Assembly: GCF_017741815.1 (NCBI RefSeq)
Contig: NZ_JAGHMF010000024.1
Location: 91,041 to 155,040, forward strand
Source: Rhizobium sp. 16-488-2b
GTDB lineage: Bacteria > Pseudomonadota > Alphaproteobacteria > Rhizobiales > Rhizobiaceae
Direction: 5' to 3'
Length of the DNA stretch: 64,000 nt
Shown: positions 16,785 through 25,548 of the stretch, in pieces
How positions within the stretch are numbered: position 1 is the stretch's first letter
Layout: the number at the start of each line of letters is the position of its first letter
Program-made: the position numbers and the translations under genes
Notes under the pieces: model-generated
The model's input: the letters and a program-made list of their open reading frames with translations, nothing else
Databases searched by the model: none
What the model was told of the DNA's origin: nothing

Positions 16785-19535
16785 TTGAAGAACAGCACCA
16801 AGAGCGAAAAGAAAGGTGCCTTTGCCCTGAAGCCGTCGCTCGCGCGGCTGGTGGCGGCAAAGCGCCTGACCGCCCAATGCGTGTTGCTGTTCGAGCAGGT
16901 GCTGCCTCTCACCCTGCCCATCCTGTCGCTTGCGGCGCTTTATCTGGCCGCATCCTGGTTCGGCGTCTTCCGCATCGTTCCCGATTGGCTGCGCATCGTG
17001 CTGCTGATCGCCTTCGGCCTTGGGCTGCTGGCAACGCTCTATCCCTTCCGCAAGCTGCACTGGCCGGGCTCGGCCGCCGCCGACCGGCTGCTGGAAGAGC
17101 GCAACGGCCTGCCGCATCAGCCGGTTGCCGTGCAGGAAGACGAGCCGGCCTTCGACACGCCCTTCGCCCGCGCGCTGTGGCGCGAGCACCAGACCCGCAT
17201 GGCCGAGAAGATCGCCTCGCTGGACGCCGGCTTCCCGCAGCCCGATATCGCCTCGCACGACCGCTGGGCGCTGCGCGCCATCCCCGCCCTCCTGATCGTC
17301 GTCGCCTTCGGCTATTCGCTGTCGACGAACGGCGGCTCGATCGGCGATGCGTTGCAGCCGCGCCCGCAGGCGCAGGCAACCGACCCGGCCGTGCGCATAG
17401 ATGCCTGGATCACCCCGCCCGCCTATACCGGCCGCGCCCCCGTCTATCTCACCGCGACCGGCAGCGAGCAGGGCGCGATCAAGATCCCGCAATCGTCGAA
17501 CCTCACCGTGCGCGTCTCCGGCGGCAAGGCCGACGAGAAGGTTGTCTTCGCCCGCGAGGACGGCCAACGCATCGAGATCGCCGCAGCCGAGAACCCTACC
17601 GCCACGCCGAACGCCCCCGCTTCGGCGACACCCGCGCCGTCAACGGCAGAGGGCCAGCAGCCGGCAGCGGCAACGCCCCAGCAGCAGACCGCCTCCACGC
17701 ATCAGATGAAGCTCGAGGAAAACGGCACGCTCGAGGTCAACGGCCGCAAATGGGCCTTCGACGTCATCCCCGACAAGGCGCCCGAGATCGCCTTCAACGG
17801 CTTGCCGAAACCGACGGTCAACGGCGCGCTGGAGATCGGCTACACGATCAAGGACGACTACGGCGTCCAGGAAGCCACCGCCGAAATCGTGCCGGTCGAG
17901 ACAGACACGAGCGCCACGCCTCTTTATCCGCTGCCCGAATACAAGCTCGACATTCCGCGCCGCAACGCCCGCGACGCCAAGGGCGTGGCCAGCAAGAACC
18001 TCACCGAGCATCCGCTCGCCGGCAAGCGCGTGCGCATCACGCTGATCGCCAAGGACGCCGCCGGCCAGACGGGCCGCAGCCCGCCGCACGAGATGACACT
18101 ACCCGCCCGCCCCTTCAGCGAGCCGCTCGCAGCCGCCGTCGCCGAGCAGCGCCAGACCTTCGCGCTCGACACCCGCAAGATGCCTGAGGCGATCGCGCTC
18201 AACGAGGCGCTGACGCTGCGCCCGGAAGAGACGATCCCCAATCTCACCAATTACCTGCTGATCGAATCCGCCCGCCAGCGCATGAAGCTCGCCAAGGGCG
18301 ACGAGGCGCTGAAGGACACCGCCGACTATCTCTGGGACATCGCCATCGGCATGGAGGACGGCAATCTCTCTGAGGCCGAGCGCAATCTGCGCAACGCCCA
18401 GCAGAACCTCGCCGACGCCCTGCAGCGCAACGCGCCCGACGCCGAGGTCAAGAAGCTCATGGACGAGCTGCGCAAGGCGATGCAGGACTACATGAAGGAG
18501 CTGGCACAGCGCATGCAGAATGCGCCGATGCAGCCCAACCAGAACGCCCAGAACGTCATTCGCCAGCAGGATCTGGAGCGCATGATGGACCAGATCGAAA
18601 ACCTGGCCCGCTCCGGCAACCGCGACGCCGCCCAGCAGATGCTGTCGGAGCTGCAGCGGATGATGAACAACATGCAGGCCGGACGGCCGCAGCGCGGCCA
18701 GCAGCAGCAGGGCCAGGACAACAGCCAGATGCGCCAGCAGATGGACAAGCTCGGCCAGATCCTGCGCGATCAGCAGAAGCTGATGGAAGAAACCTTCAAG
18801 CTCGACCAGCAGCTGAAGGACCGCATGCAGCGCGGCGACCCCAACAACATGAACCCCGACCTCGGGATGAACGACCCGCTTCTGAACGACATGCCGATGG
18901 ACAATGACGGCATGCCGCAGGATCAGCAGCAACAACAGGGCCAGCAAGGCCAGAACCAGCAGGGCCAGCAGCAACAGGGTCAACAAGGCCAGCAGGGCCA
19001 GAATCCGTCGGACGAGATGACGGCCGAACAGCTGCGCGAGGCGCTGAAGCAGCTGCGCGAGCGTCAGGACCAGCTCGGCAAGCAGCTCGGCGAGATGCAG
19101 AAGAGCCTCGGCGACATGGGCATGAAGCCCGGTCAGGGCTTCGGCCAGGCGCAGCGCGAGATGGAAGGCGCCGGCCGCGAGCTCGGCCAAGGCCGCGGCG
19201 AGCCGGCCATCCAGGGTCAGGGCCGCGCGCTGGAGGCACTACGCCAGGGCGCCCGCGACATGATGAACCAGATGATGCAGGCGCAGCAGGGTCAGCAAGG
19301 CCAGGGCCAGGGACCGCAGGGCCAGGTCGGCCAGGGCAACCAGAACGGCCGCGATCCGCTCGGTCGTCCGCGCCGCGCCGACGGTCCAGACTTCGGCGAT
19401 CAGGTGAAGGTGCCCGACGAGATCGACGTGCAGCGCGCCCGCGAAATCCTCGATGCCATCAGAGAAAAGCTGGGCAACAACCCTTCACAGGAGATGGAAC
19501 GGCGCTATCTTGAACGCCTGCTCGATATTCAATAA
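16785..19535 (+). CDS. TIGR02302 (DUF4175-like) large membrane-anchored protein
   Basis: 916 residues with a TTG start at 16785. Two hydrophobic helices near residues 40-85 and another about 165-185 anchor the N-terminus. A Pro/Ala-rich linker (about 265-305) leads to a probably extracytoplasmic region, then a long Met/Gln/Asn-rich part (about 540-880) with QGQ tandem repeats (about 712-742 and 828-855). This matches TIGR02302, a family confined to alphaproteobacteria and of unknown function. The Gln-rich region predicts coiled coil or disorder. It is downstream of lysA on the same strand. Confidence 0.85.
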   Translation: MKNSTKSEKKGAFALKPSLARLVAAKRLTAQCVLLFEQVLPLTLPILSLAALYLAASWFGVFRIVPDWLRIVLLIAFGLGLLATLYPFRKLHWPGSAAADRLLEERNGLPHQPVAVQEDEPAFDTPFARALWREHQTRMAEKIASLDAGFPQPDIASHDRWALRAIPALLIVVAFGYSLSTNGGSIGDALQPRPQAQATDPAVRIDAWITPPAYTGRAPVYLTATGSEQGAIKIPQSSNLTVRVSGGKADEKVVFAREDGQRIEIAAAENPTATPNAPASATPAPSTAEGQQPAAATPQQQTASTHQMKLEENGTLEVNGRKWAFDVIPDKAPEIAFNGLPKPTVNGALEIGYTIKDDYGVQEATAEIVPVETDTSATPLYPLPEYKLDIPRRNARDAKGVASKNLTEHPLAGKRVRITLIAKDAAGQTGRSPPHEMTLPARPFSEPLAAAVAEQRQTFALDTRKMPEAIALNEALTLRPEETIPNLTNYLLIESARQRMKLAKGDEALKDTADYLWDIAIGMEDGNLSEAERNLRNAQQNLADALQRNAPDAEVKKLMDELRKAMQDYMKELAQRMQNAPMQPNQNAQNVIRQQDLERMMDQIENLARSGNRDAAQQMLSELQRMMNNMQAGRPQRGQQQQGQDNSQMRQQMDKLGQILRDQQKLMEETFKLDQQLKDRMQRGDPNNMNPDLGMNDPLLNDMPMDNDGMPQDQQQQQGQQGQNQQGQQQQGQQGQQGQNPSDEMTAEQLREALKQLRERQDQLGKQLGEMQKSLGDMGMKPGQGFGQAQREMEGAGRELGQGRGEPAIQGQGRALEALRQGARDMMNQMMQAQQGQQGQGQGPQGQVGQGNQNGRDPLGRPRRADGPDFGDQVKVPDEIDVQRAREILDAIREKLGNNPSQEMERRYLERLLDIQ

Positions 19536-19624
19536 GACGCAGGATATATTCTTGATTTCAAACCTGCCCCGAACAGCGGCTTTTCACCCGTATGGGGCTA
19601 TTCCAAAACCGCGGAAGCTTCGTA

Positions 19625-20113
19625 ATGTCGCGGCGGCAGGCGACGAACGATAGCGATTCGATGGCAATTCTCTTCAAGACGGTAATCGACGAAAACACGG
19701 CATTCGAGATGATTGGCAGTGCCCTGTCCGAGCATGGCAACGACTATGACGGCTATCTGAACGTCGTCGCCGACGAAGGTGAGCAGACGCTGACCTGGGG
19801 CCCGAACATGCATGCCGAGCAGTTCCAGGCCGAAATGACCGAGATCTTTCGCGCCACCTGGGACATCTGCCCTTTCTGGGTGGTCTATGAACGCCGTGAC
19901 GATCGCAAGGATCCCGACGCCAACGATATCCGCAACGCCGCCTTCAGGCTGACCCGCGCCTACGACGGCGTGCTCGTCGTCACCCTCAGCCTGCTCGACA
20001 AGCGCGACCATGCCGAAGACATCGAACTGATCTTCGTCTGCTTCAAGGAAGACCCGCAGCGCCGGAATTTTCGCGTGCGCTTCGAGGGCAAGTTCATTCA
20101 GCCACAAAACTGA
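19625..20113 (+). CDS. Conserved protein of unknown function
   Basis: 162 residues, soluble, acidic, with no signal peptide or membrane helix. The body (MAILFKTVIDENTAFEMIGS onward) contains a distinctive WDICPFWVVYERRDD stretch and ends in RVRFEGKFIQPQN. I do not recognise the family. The ATG at 19625 is preceded by GGAAG. Other in-frame starts are 19592 and 19661. It ends at a strong hairpin shared with cpdR, so it is probably transcribed alone or with the TIGR02302 gene 89 bases upstream. Confidence 0.65.
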   Translation: MSRRQATNDSDSMAILFKTVIDENTAFEMIGSALSEHGNDYDGYLNVVADEGEQTLTWGPNMHAEQFQAEMTEIFRATWDICPFWVVYERRDDRKDPDANDIRNAAFRLTRAYDGVLVVTLSLLDKRDHAEDIELIFVCFKEDPQRRNFRVRFEGKFIQPQN

Positions 20114-20138
20114 AAAAGCCGGCGAGAGCGCCGGCTTT
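20114..20138. terminator. Bidirectional terminator between the 19625 gene and cpdR
   Basis: Perfect 8-base arms AGCCGGCG/CGCCGGCT around the loop AGAG, with an A run on the left and a T run on the right. The minus-strand product has four to five U residues, so it should end cpdR well; on the plus strand it gives three. Confidence 0.8.
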
Positions 20139-20159
20139 GAATGGCATTAACGAGCTGTC

Positions 20160-20519
20160 TCAGGCAGCCAGAGCGCGCGCGACCGCCTTGCGGATATCGG
20201 GAAGCGCGAATGGCTTCGACACGACGTCGACGATCTTCTCGGCGAGGTCATCGGCGCGTTCGCGCTGTTCGGCATAGCCGGTCATCAAAAGGATCTTCAG
20301 CGCCGGAAAGGCCGACTTCGCCTGGTGCGCAAGCTCGATGCCGTCCATCACGGGCATGCGGATATCCGACAGCAGCAGGTCGTAGCCGCCGATGTTGAGC
20401 TTCTCCAGCCCTTCCGCACCGTCAGCCGCTTCTTCGGTCTCATGACCGTCGAGGCGCAAAGCGCGGGCTACGAAAGAACGCAGGGAATCTTCGTCTTCCG
20501 TAATCAGAATTCTTGCCAT
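20160..20519 (-). CDS. cpdR: Single-domain response regulator CpdR
   Basis: 119 residues: a lone receiver domain with the acidic pocket EDED (8-11), phosphoacceptor D52 in LLLSDIRMP, the threonine in LLMTGYAE and the lysine in VSKPF. It closely fits CpdR, which receives phosphate from the CckA-ChpT relay and, when unphosphorylated, primes ClpXP to degrade cell-cycle proteins such as CtrA-related regulators. The ALAA C-terminus resembles ClpX degrons (inference). I prefer the ATG at 20519, with GGAG 11 bases upstream, over 20528. A TTAACCAT motif lies about 100 bases upstream. Confidence 0.9.
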   Translation of the reverse strand: MARILITEDEDSLRSFVARALRLDGHETEEAADGAEGLEKLNIGGYDLLLSDIRMPVMDGIELAHQAKSAFPALKILLMTGYAEQRERADDLAEKIVDVVSKPFALPDIRKAVARALAA

Positions 20520-20617
20520 GGTGTGCATTGCTCCGTTTCATGCCCTACCCGCAAATCACACGAGTTTCCTTTGCGAGTGGTAAACGGCCGAAGGCAATGA
20601 TCCGGGCGATGGACGGG

Positions 20618-20625
20618 ATGGTTAA
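20618..20625 (-). promoter_or_regulatory. Candidate CtrA half-site upstream of cpdR
   Basis: The minus strand reads TTAACCAT, the 8-base motif reported for CtrA binding in Sinorhizobium and Caulobacter. It is about 100 bases before the cpdR ATG. A single 8-mer is weak evidence. Confidence 0.35.
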
Positions 20626-20648
20626 CAACCCGTCTTGAAATGACACGT

Positions 20649-21191
20649 TTACGCGTCGCCCGTCACCACGCCGACGAAGGGAAGTTCGCGGAAGGCATAG
20701 GCCACGTCCATGCCGTAGCCGACGACGAAATAGTCGGGGCATTCGAAGCCGACATAATCCGCTTCCAGCTTTTCCTTGCGCTTCACGCTCTTGTCGAGCA
20801 GCACGGCGATGGTGACGTTGCGGGCGCCGCGCTCATAGAGCAGTTCCTTGGCGAACTTCAGCGTGCGGCCGGATTCGAGAATGTCGTCGATCAGCAGAAC
20901 GTCGCGGTCCTTCACCTCGCTGTCGATATCCTTGACGATCCTGACACCCTGCGAAACCGTGCCGGTGCCGTAGCTCGACAGCGTGATGAACTCGACCTCG
21001 GGCGCAAGCCCGCTGTCATGCAGCGCGCGGATGAGGTCGGCCGCGAAGATGAACGAGCCCTTGAGGACAGCGATGACGAGCAGGTCCTTGGTCGGTCCCT
21101 TGGCGATCTCCCGGGCGATGGCATGATTGCGCTCGGCAATCATCTCGGCCGTGAAAAGAGGATCGATATTCTTACCGCGCACCACAGGCAT
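20649..21191 (-). CDS. hpt: Hypoxanthine phosphoribosyltransferase
   Basis: 180 residues from the ATG at 21191, preceded by GGGAG. The PRPP-binding motif VLLIDDILESGRTL (about 97-110) and the flexible-loop segment FITLSSYGTG belong to purine salvage phosphoribosyltransferases. It makes IMP or GMP from hypoxanthine or guanine. cpdR is on the same strand 129 bases downstream, but the candidate CtrA site suggests cpdR has its own promoter. Confidence 0.93.
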   Translation of the reverse strand: MPVVRGKNIDPLFTAEMIAERNHAIAREIAKGPTKDLLVIAVLKGSFIFAADLIRALHDSGLAPEVEFITLSSYGTGTVSQGVRIVKDIDSEVKDRDVLLIDDILESGRTLKFAKELLYERGARNVTIAVLLDKSVKRKEKLEADYVGFECPDYFVVGYGMDVAYAFRELPFVGVVTGDA

Positions 21192-21287
21192 GAAGGCTTG
21201 CTCCCTGAAAACAAGCACAAGCCGTTAGCACAAACCGCGCGGCGAAACACCCCATAAAGCATGTCGCGCACAGGATCGCGGTGCGCT

Positions 21288-21962
21288 TTAGGGCATGAAA
21301 GCGAGCCGAACCTCGGGCGTTTTTCCACCGGGATACTGTATCCTGGAGGAGAAGCCACGGCTTTGGCCGCCATAGATCACGTCGGCGGGCGCATTGATCA
21401 CCACGCTGGCGACCAGTTTTTCGTCGGCGTAGAGGTTGGCGCGGATCGGCCGCACCATCTGCGTCGTGCCGCTGACATTGTCGATGATGCCGTTGATCAA
21501 CAGCACCCGCATGCCATTGGCGTCGCGCGGTGTCGCCGTCACATGGGTGAAGTGCAGCGGATCGGTGTCGACCGCCGCATTGGATGCAGACAGACCGGAG
21601 AACCCGCCGGAGAGGCCGAAGACGAGGACGCAGAGCGCCACGACAAGCACGGAGAAATGCTTGAGCGAGGCCTGCTGCAGCCAGGCCTCTGCGGCCTGAA
21701 CGAAGGATGGCGCCTGAACCGGCGCTGCTTGCGCTGTACGCGGCGATGGACGAGCGCCGGCGCTGCGGCTGTTGTCGTTGAAGCTACGGCCCTTGAAGCT
21801 GCGATCGTTGAAGTCAGGCGCGCGTTGCTTGCCGATGACGACGAACTCGGCGTCGGCGATATCGGCGGGACGGCTTTGCCGGTGCTCGCGCTTCACGGTA
21901 TCAGGCGGCAGGAAATCGTAGGCCCGCCCGGGTGCCTGGCGCTTGAACGAGGAGGATGTCAT
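21288..21962 (-). CDS. Single-pass membrane protein of unknown function next to ftsEX
   Basis: 224 residues. The N-terminal about 100 residues are polar and basic, one transmembrane helix lies near residues 103-123, and the C-terminal part (about 125-224) is predicted periplasmic with beta-rich sequence (LLINGIIDNVSGTTQMVRPI). Some rhizobial proteins at this position carry an N-terminal zinc-ribbon, which is absent here. The C-terminal domain resembles small beta-sandwich modules, but I cannot name a family. The start at 21962 is preferred over 22001. It is divergent from ftsE. Confidence 0.65.
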   Translation of the reverse strand: MTSSSFKRQAPGRAYDFLPPDTVKREHRQSRPADIADAEFVVIGKQRAPDFNDRSFKGRSFNDNSRSAGARPSPRTAQAAPVQAPSFVQAAEAWLQQASLKHFSVLVVALCVLVFGLSGGFSGLSASNAAVDTDPLHFTHVTATPRDANGMRVLLINGIIDNVSGTTQMVRPIRANLYADEKLVASVVINAPADVIYGGQSRGFSSRIQYPGGKTPEVRLAFMP

Positions 21963-22167
21963 GACGACCGCCTTTCCGGTATCCACTGCTTTCACGCCCA
22001 ACCTCAGAGGCGGGCATTGAAACGAATCCTCTCTACTCGTAAATTTTATTGGTTAATGCTTCGCAAATGCCGCCATCAAACAGGCGTCTTTCCGGCGAAA
22101 TTTACCCGTTGTTAACGGATCTGGTTAACAAGTCATGCGGTGAAACAACAAGAAACTGAGCGGCCCG

Positions 22168-22827
22168 TTGATCCACTTCGAGAATGTCGGTTTGCGCTAT
22201 GGAATGGGACCGGAAATCCTCCGGGACCTGACCTTCGACATCCCGAAGAAATCCTTCCAGTTCCTGACCGGCCCCTCCGGCGCCGGCAAGACAACGCTGC
22301 TTCGGCTTCTGTTTCTCTCGCTGCAGCCGACACGCGGCCTGATCCGCATGTTCGGTCGCGACATCACCGATATACCCCGTACCGAACTGCCGCTGCTGCG
22401 CCGCCGCGTCGGCATCATCTTCCAGGAATTCCGCCTGCTCGACCATCTCACCACCTATGAGAACGTGGCGCTGCCGCTGCGCGTGCGCGGCAAGGATGAG
22501 AGCTCCTACAAGACCGACGTGCTGGAACTTCTGAAATGGGTCGGCCTCGGCGAGCGCATCAACGTGCTGCCGCCAGTGCTTTCGGGCGGCGAGAAGCAGC
22601 GCGCCGCGATCGCCCGTGCCCTCATCGACCGCCCCGAGATCCTGCTCGCCGACGAGCCGACCGCCAACGTCGATCCGCCGATGGCCCGCCGCCTGCTGAA
22701 CCTCTTCCTCGAACTCAACCGCCTCGGAACCGCCGTCGTGATCGCCACCCACGATCTGACGCTGATGGACCAGGTGGACGCCCGCCGGATGATCCTCTCG
22801 GAAGGGCACCTCGACATCCATGACTGA
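22168..22827 (+). CDS. ftsE: Cell division ATP-binding protein FtsE
   Basis: 219-residue ABC ATPase starting at TTG. Walker A GPSGAGKT (about 37-44), Q-loop FQEF, signature LSGGEKQR and Walker B ILLADEPTANVD are all intact. FtsE pairs with FtsX at the septum and couples ATP hydrolysis to activation of peptidoglycan hydrolases. It overlaps ftsX by eight bases (ATGACTGA), so the two are translated together. Confidence 0.95.
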   Translation: MIHFENVGLRYGMGPEILRDLTFDIPKKSFQFLTGPSGAGKTTLLRLLFLSLQPTRGLIRMFGRDITDIPRTELPLLRRRVGIIFQEFRLLDHLTTYENVALPLRVRGKDESSYKTDVLELLKWVGLGERINVLPPVLSGGEKQRAAIARALIDRPEILLADEPTANVDPPMARRLLNLFLELNRLGTAVVIATHDLTLMDQVDARRMILSEGHLDIHD

Positions 22828-23830
22828 GCCAACCGCCCGCCCCACAGCGCCAGCAGCCTCCAAGGGTCAGAAACGCCCGGAGATGAAGGTGCGCCCGACC
22901 GCGCCGATCCTGCCGTCCGCCAATATCCAGGGCAACGCGCTGATGGTCGTCATCGCGATCATGGCCTTTCTCGCCTGCCTGACGCTCGGCGGCGTCTCCA
23001 TGGTGCGCTCGACGGCGGCAAGCTGGGAAAGCCAGATCTCCCGCGAGATCACCATCCAGATCAAGCCCGACGACGGGCTCGACATGGACAAGGCGCTGGC
23101 TGACGCCCGCCGCATCGCGCTCACCTTCGTCGGCACCAAGGATGGCCAGATCGTCGACGAGGCCGCCACCGCGCGCCTGCTAGAACCCTGGCTCGGCACC
23201 GGCCTCGACATCAAGGAATTGCCCGTTCCCCGCCTCGTCATCATCACCATTGACGAGAGCAATCCGCCCGATTTCGATGCGATGCGCGCCATGCTGAAGG
23301 AGAGTATTCCGCAATCCTCGCTCGACGATCACCGCACCTGGGTCGACCGCCTGGTCTCGATGGCGCATACGACGGTCATGATCGGCACCGGCGTGCTGCT
23401 GCTGGTCTTCTCCGCCATGGTGCTGACCGTCGTCTTCGCCACCCGTGGCGCATTGTCCGGCAACAGGCACATCGTCGAAGTCCTGCACTTTGTCGGCGCC
23501 GAGAGCTCCTTCGTTGCCAACGAGTTCCAGAAACATTTCCTGAAGATCAGCCTCAAGGGCTCGGCCGTCGGCTCAGCACTTGCCGCCCTCTTCTTCATGA
23601 GCGCCGGTTTCCTGCAGAGCCGCACGCTCGCCACCCCGCAGACCGACCAGGCCACAGCCCTGTTCGGCACCTTCTCGGTCGGCGCGCTCGGCTATGCCGG
23701 CATCTTCGCGACGATGATCGTCATCGCCCTCCTGACCACCTTCACTGCCCGGCTAACGGTCATGCGCACCATCTACGAAATCGACACGCTGCGCTCCGAT
23801 CCCACCCGTGCCGACGGCCTTCCGAATTAA
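22820..23830 (+). CDS. ftsX: Cell division protein FtsX
   Basis: 336 residues. A cytosolic N-terminus (1-38) precedes a transmembrane helix (about 40-62), a periplasmic domain (about 65-185) and three more helices (about 190-212, 250-275, 290-315), the FtsX layout. It is the membrane partner of FtsE and relays ATP-driven changes to cell-wall hydrolases. It overlaps ftsE by eight bases. Confidence 0.93.
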   Translation: MTEPTARPTAPAASKGQKRPEMKVRPTAPILPSANIQGNALMVVIAIMAFLACLTLGGVSMVRSTAASWESQISREITIQIKPDDGLDMDKALADARRIALTFVGTKDGQIVDEAATARLLEPWLGTGLDIKELPVPRLVIITIDESNPPDFDAMRAMLKESIPQSSLDDHRTWVDRLVSMAHTTVMIGTGVLLLVFSAMVLTVVFATRGALSGNRHIVEVLHFVGAESSFVANEFQKHFLKISLKGSAVGSALAALFFMSAGFLQSRTLATPQTDQATALFGTFSVGALGYAGIFATMIVIALLTTFTARLTVMRTIYEIDTLRSDPTRADGLPN

Positions 23831-23898
23831 GATTACGGGCTGCATTTTGCCATGAAAGCGTCTGTTCGCCGCCCCAATCTGCGTATATTTTTCGATTC

Positions 23899-24609
23899 AT
23901 GAGCATGAGCCGCATGTCGCACGACCCGATTCGCCCGAAAACGGAGCTTTCCCGCTCCGAGAGCGAGCCCGCGCGCCGTGGCCCCGTTCGCCGCATGCTG
24001 CGCTGGGGCGGCGTCACCTTCGTGCTCGCTATCGCCCTGGTTTTCGGCGGCTTTCTGTTCTTCGCGGATTCGGTCACGACCCTGAAGCCGCCGCTCGATC
24101 CGCATGCGGACGCCATCGTCGTACTGACAGGCGGCTACCAGCGCATCGACCAAGCCGTGGAACTCTTGCAGAAGGGCGCCGGCAAGCGCCTGCTGATCTC
24201 GGGCGTGCATCCGACCACCACCCGCAACCAGATCCGCAAGATGACGCAGGCAGCGCCCGATCTCTTCGATTGCTGCGTCGACATCGGCTACGACGCGCTG
24301 GACACGATCGGCAATGCCGAGGAAGCGACCAACTGGATCCACGCCAAGGGCTACAAGAGCGTGCTTGTTGTCACCAACAACTACCACATGCCCCGCAGCC
24401 TCGCCGAACTCGCCTATGTCGATCCCGAAACCCAGTTCGTGCCCTATCCCGTGGTCAACACCGATCTGAAGAACAGCAACTGGTTCACCGATCCCAACGC
24501 CATGCGCGTCATGCTGGCGGAATACGGCAAGCTGCTCTTTGCCGGCGCCCGCAACCTGACCGGCCTCTTCCGCCACCCGGGTCTGCGCTCGGCCGAAGGC
24601 GATACCTGA
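23899..24609 (+). CDS. YdcF family (DUF218) protein
   Basis: 236 residues. One transmembrane helix near residues 38-58 anchors the protein, followed by the DUF218 domain with ADAIVVLTGGYQRID and VTNNYHMPRSLAEL motifs. ElyC/SanA-type DUF218 proteins act in envelope or exopolysaccharide-related processes, but the reaction is unknown. It sits 68 bases after ftsX on the same strand and may be part of that unit. An internal ATG at 23905 is an alternative start. Confidence 0.85.
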   Translation: MSMSRMSHDPIRPKTELSRSESEPARRGPVRRMLRWGGVTFVLAIALVFGGFLFFADSVTTLKPPLDPHADAIVVLTGGYQRIDQAVELLQKGAGKRLLISGVHPTTTRNQIRKMTQAAPDLFDCCVDIGYDALDTIGNAEEATNWIHAKGYKSVLVVTNNYHMPRSLAELAYVDPETQFVPYPVVNTDLKNSNWFTDPNAMRVMLAEYGKLLFAGARNLTGLFRHPGLRSAEGDT

Positions 24610-24693
24610 GCGGATCAGCGCTTTTTCTGCCGCTCAATATCGTGTAGGACGGCTGTGCCGCCCGTCTGGCGGATTTAGGCCTCGGGAAACTTC

Positions 24694-25494
24694 ATGATCG
24701 CCCTGCGTTCCGTTCTCTTCAACACGATCTTCTACGCCAATCTCATCCTGCGAATGATCGTGTTCTCGCCCTATTACTTCCTGGCGCCGCGCCGGAGCGC
24801 CTATCGCATCCCGAAGAACTGGGCGCTCTCCAACCACTGGCTGATGGAAAAGATCGTCGGCACCACCTTCGAGATCGAAGGCCTGGAGAACCTGCCCGAG
24901 GGCGGCTACATCCTCGCCCCCAAGCACCAGTCCTTCTGGGACACCTATGCGCTGCTCCCGTGGCTGAAGGACCCGGTCTATATCCTGAAGCGCGAGCTCA
25001 TGTGGATTCCGCTCTTCGGCTGGTACGCCAAGAAGCAGCGGATGATCCCGATCAATCGCGGCGCGCGTGGCAAGGTCATGGTCGAGGCGCTGCGCCGCAC
25101 CAAGGAAGAACTCGCCACCGGCCGCCAGCTGATCATCTACCCCGAGGGCACACGCCGTCCGCCGGGCGCCGAACCGGTCTACAAATACGGCATCGCCCGC
25201 ATGTATCGTGACCTGCAGCTGCCTGTCGTGCCTGTCGCGATGCAGCCCGGTCTCTTCTGGCCGCGCCGCTCGACCATGCGCTATCCCGGCCACTACAAGG
25301 TGCGCATCCTGAAGCCGATCGAACCCGGAATGGACCCGGACGCCTTCTTCGCGCATCTGATCGAGGTGACCGAGCGCGCCAGCGACGAGATCCTGATGGG
25401 CGACGCCGCGCGCAACCCAAACCTGCCGCTGCCGCCCACGGCACTCCAGCGCCTGGAAGAACTGCGCAAGCAGGACGCCGCAACGGCCGGCTAA
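24694..25494 (+). CDS. Lysophospholipid acyltransferase (PlsC family)
   Basis: 266 residues. The catalytic HX4D motif HQSFWD is at about residues 75-80, and the substrate-binding FPEG-type motif appears as IYPEGTRRPPGA. An N-terminal hydrophobic segment anchors it at the membrane. It probably acylates lysophosphatidate to phosphatidate in phospholipid synthesis, though other lysophospholipids are possible. The stop codon lies within a 26-base tandem duplication. Confidence 0.9.
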   Translation: MIALRSVLFNTIFYANLILRMIVFSPYYFLAPRRSAYRIPKNWALSNHWLMEKIVGTTFEIEGLENLPEGGYILAPKHQSFWDTYALLPWLKDPVYILKRELMWIPLFGWYAKKQRMIPINRGARGKVMVEALRRTKEELATGRQLIIYPEGTRRPPGAEPVYKYGIARMYRDLQLPVVPVAMQPGLFWPRRSTMRYPGHYKVRILKPIEPGMDPDAFFAHLIEVTERASDEILMGDAARNPNLPLPPTALQRLEELRKQDAATAG

Positions 25495-25540
25495 GGCGCG
25501 CAGCACCTTGGCCCGGCTAAGGCGCATAGCGCCTTGGCCT
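25489..25540. repeat. 26-base imperfect tandem repeat spanning the acyltransferase stop
   Basis: Two adjacent copies, 25489-25514 and 25515-25540, both begin GGCTAAGGCGC and end CCTTGGCC with a few differences. Each is a hairpin; the second pairs perfectly (AAGGCGC-ATA-GCGCCTT). The first copy contains the TAA stop. They lie between two convergent genes. Confidence 0.6.
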
Positions 25541-25548
25541 GCGTCGCG

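Noticed and set aside
22112..22128. Possible CtrA site before ftsE (two TTAA boxes)
   Set aside because: The boxes are separated by nine bases, not seven, so they do not fit the CtrA consensus.
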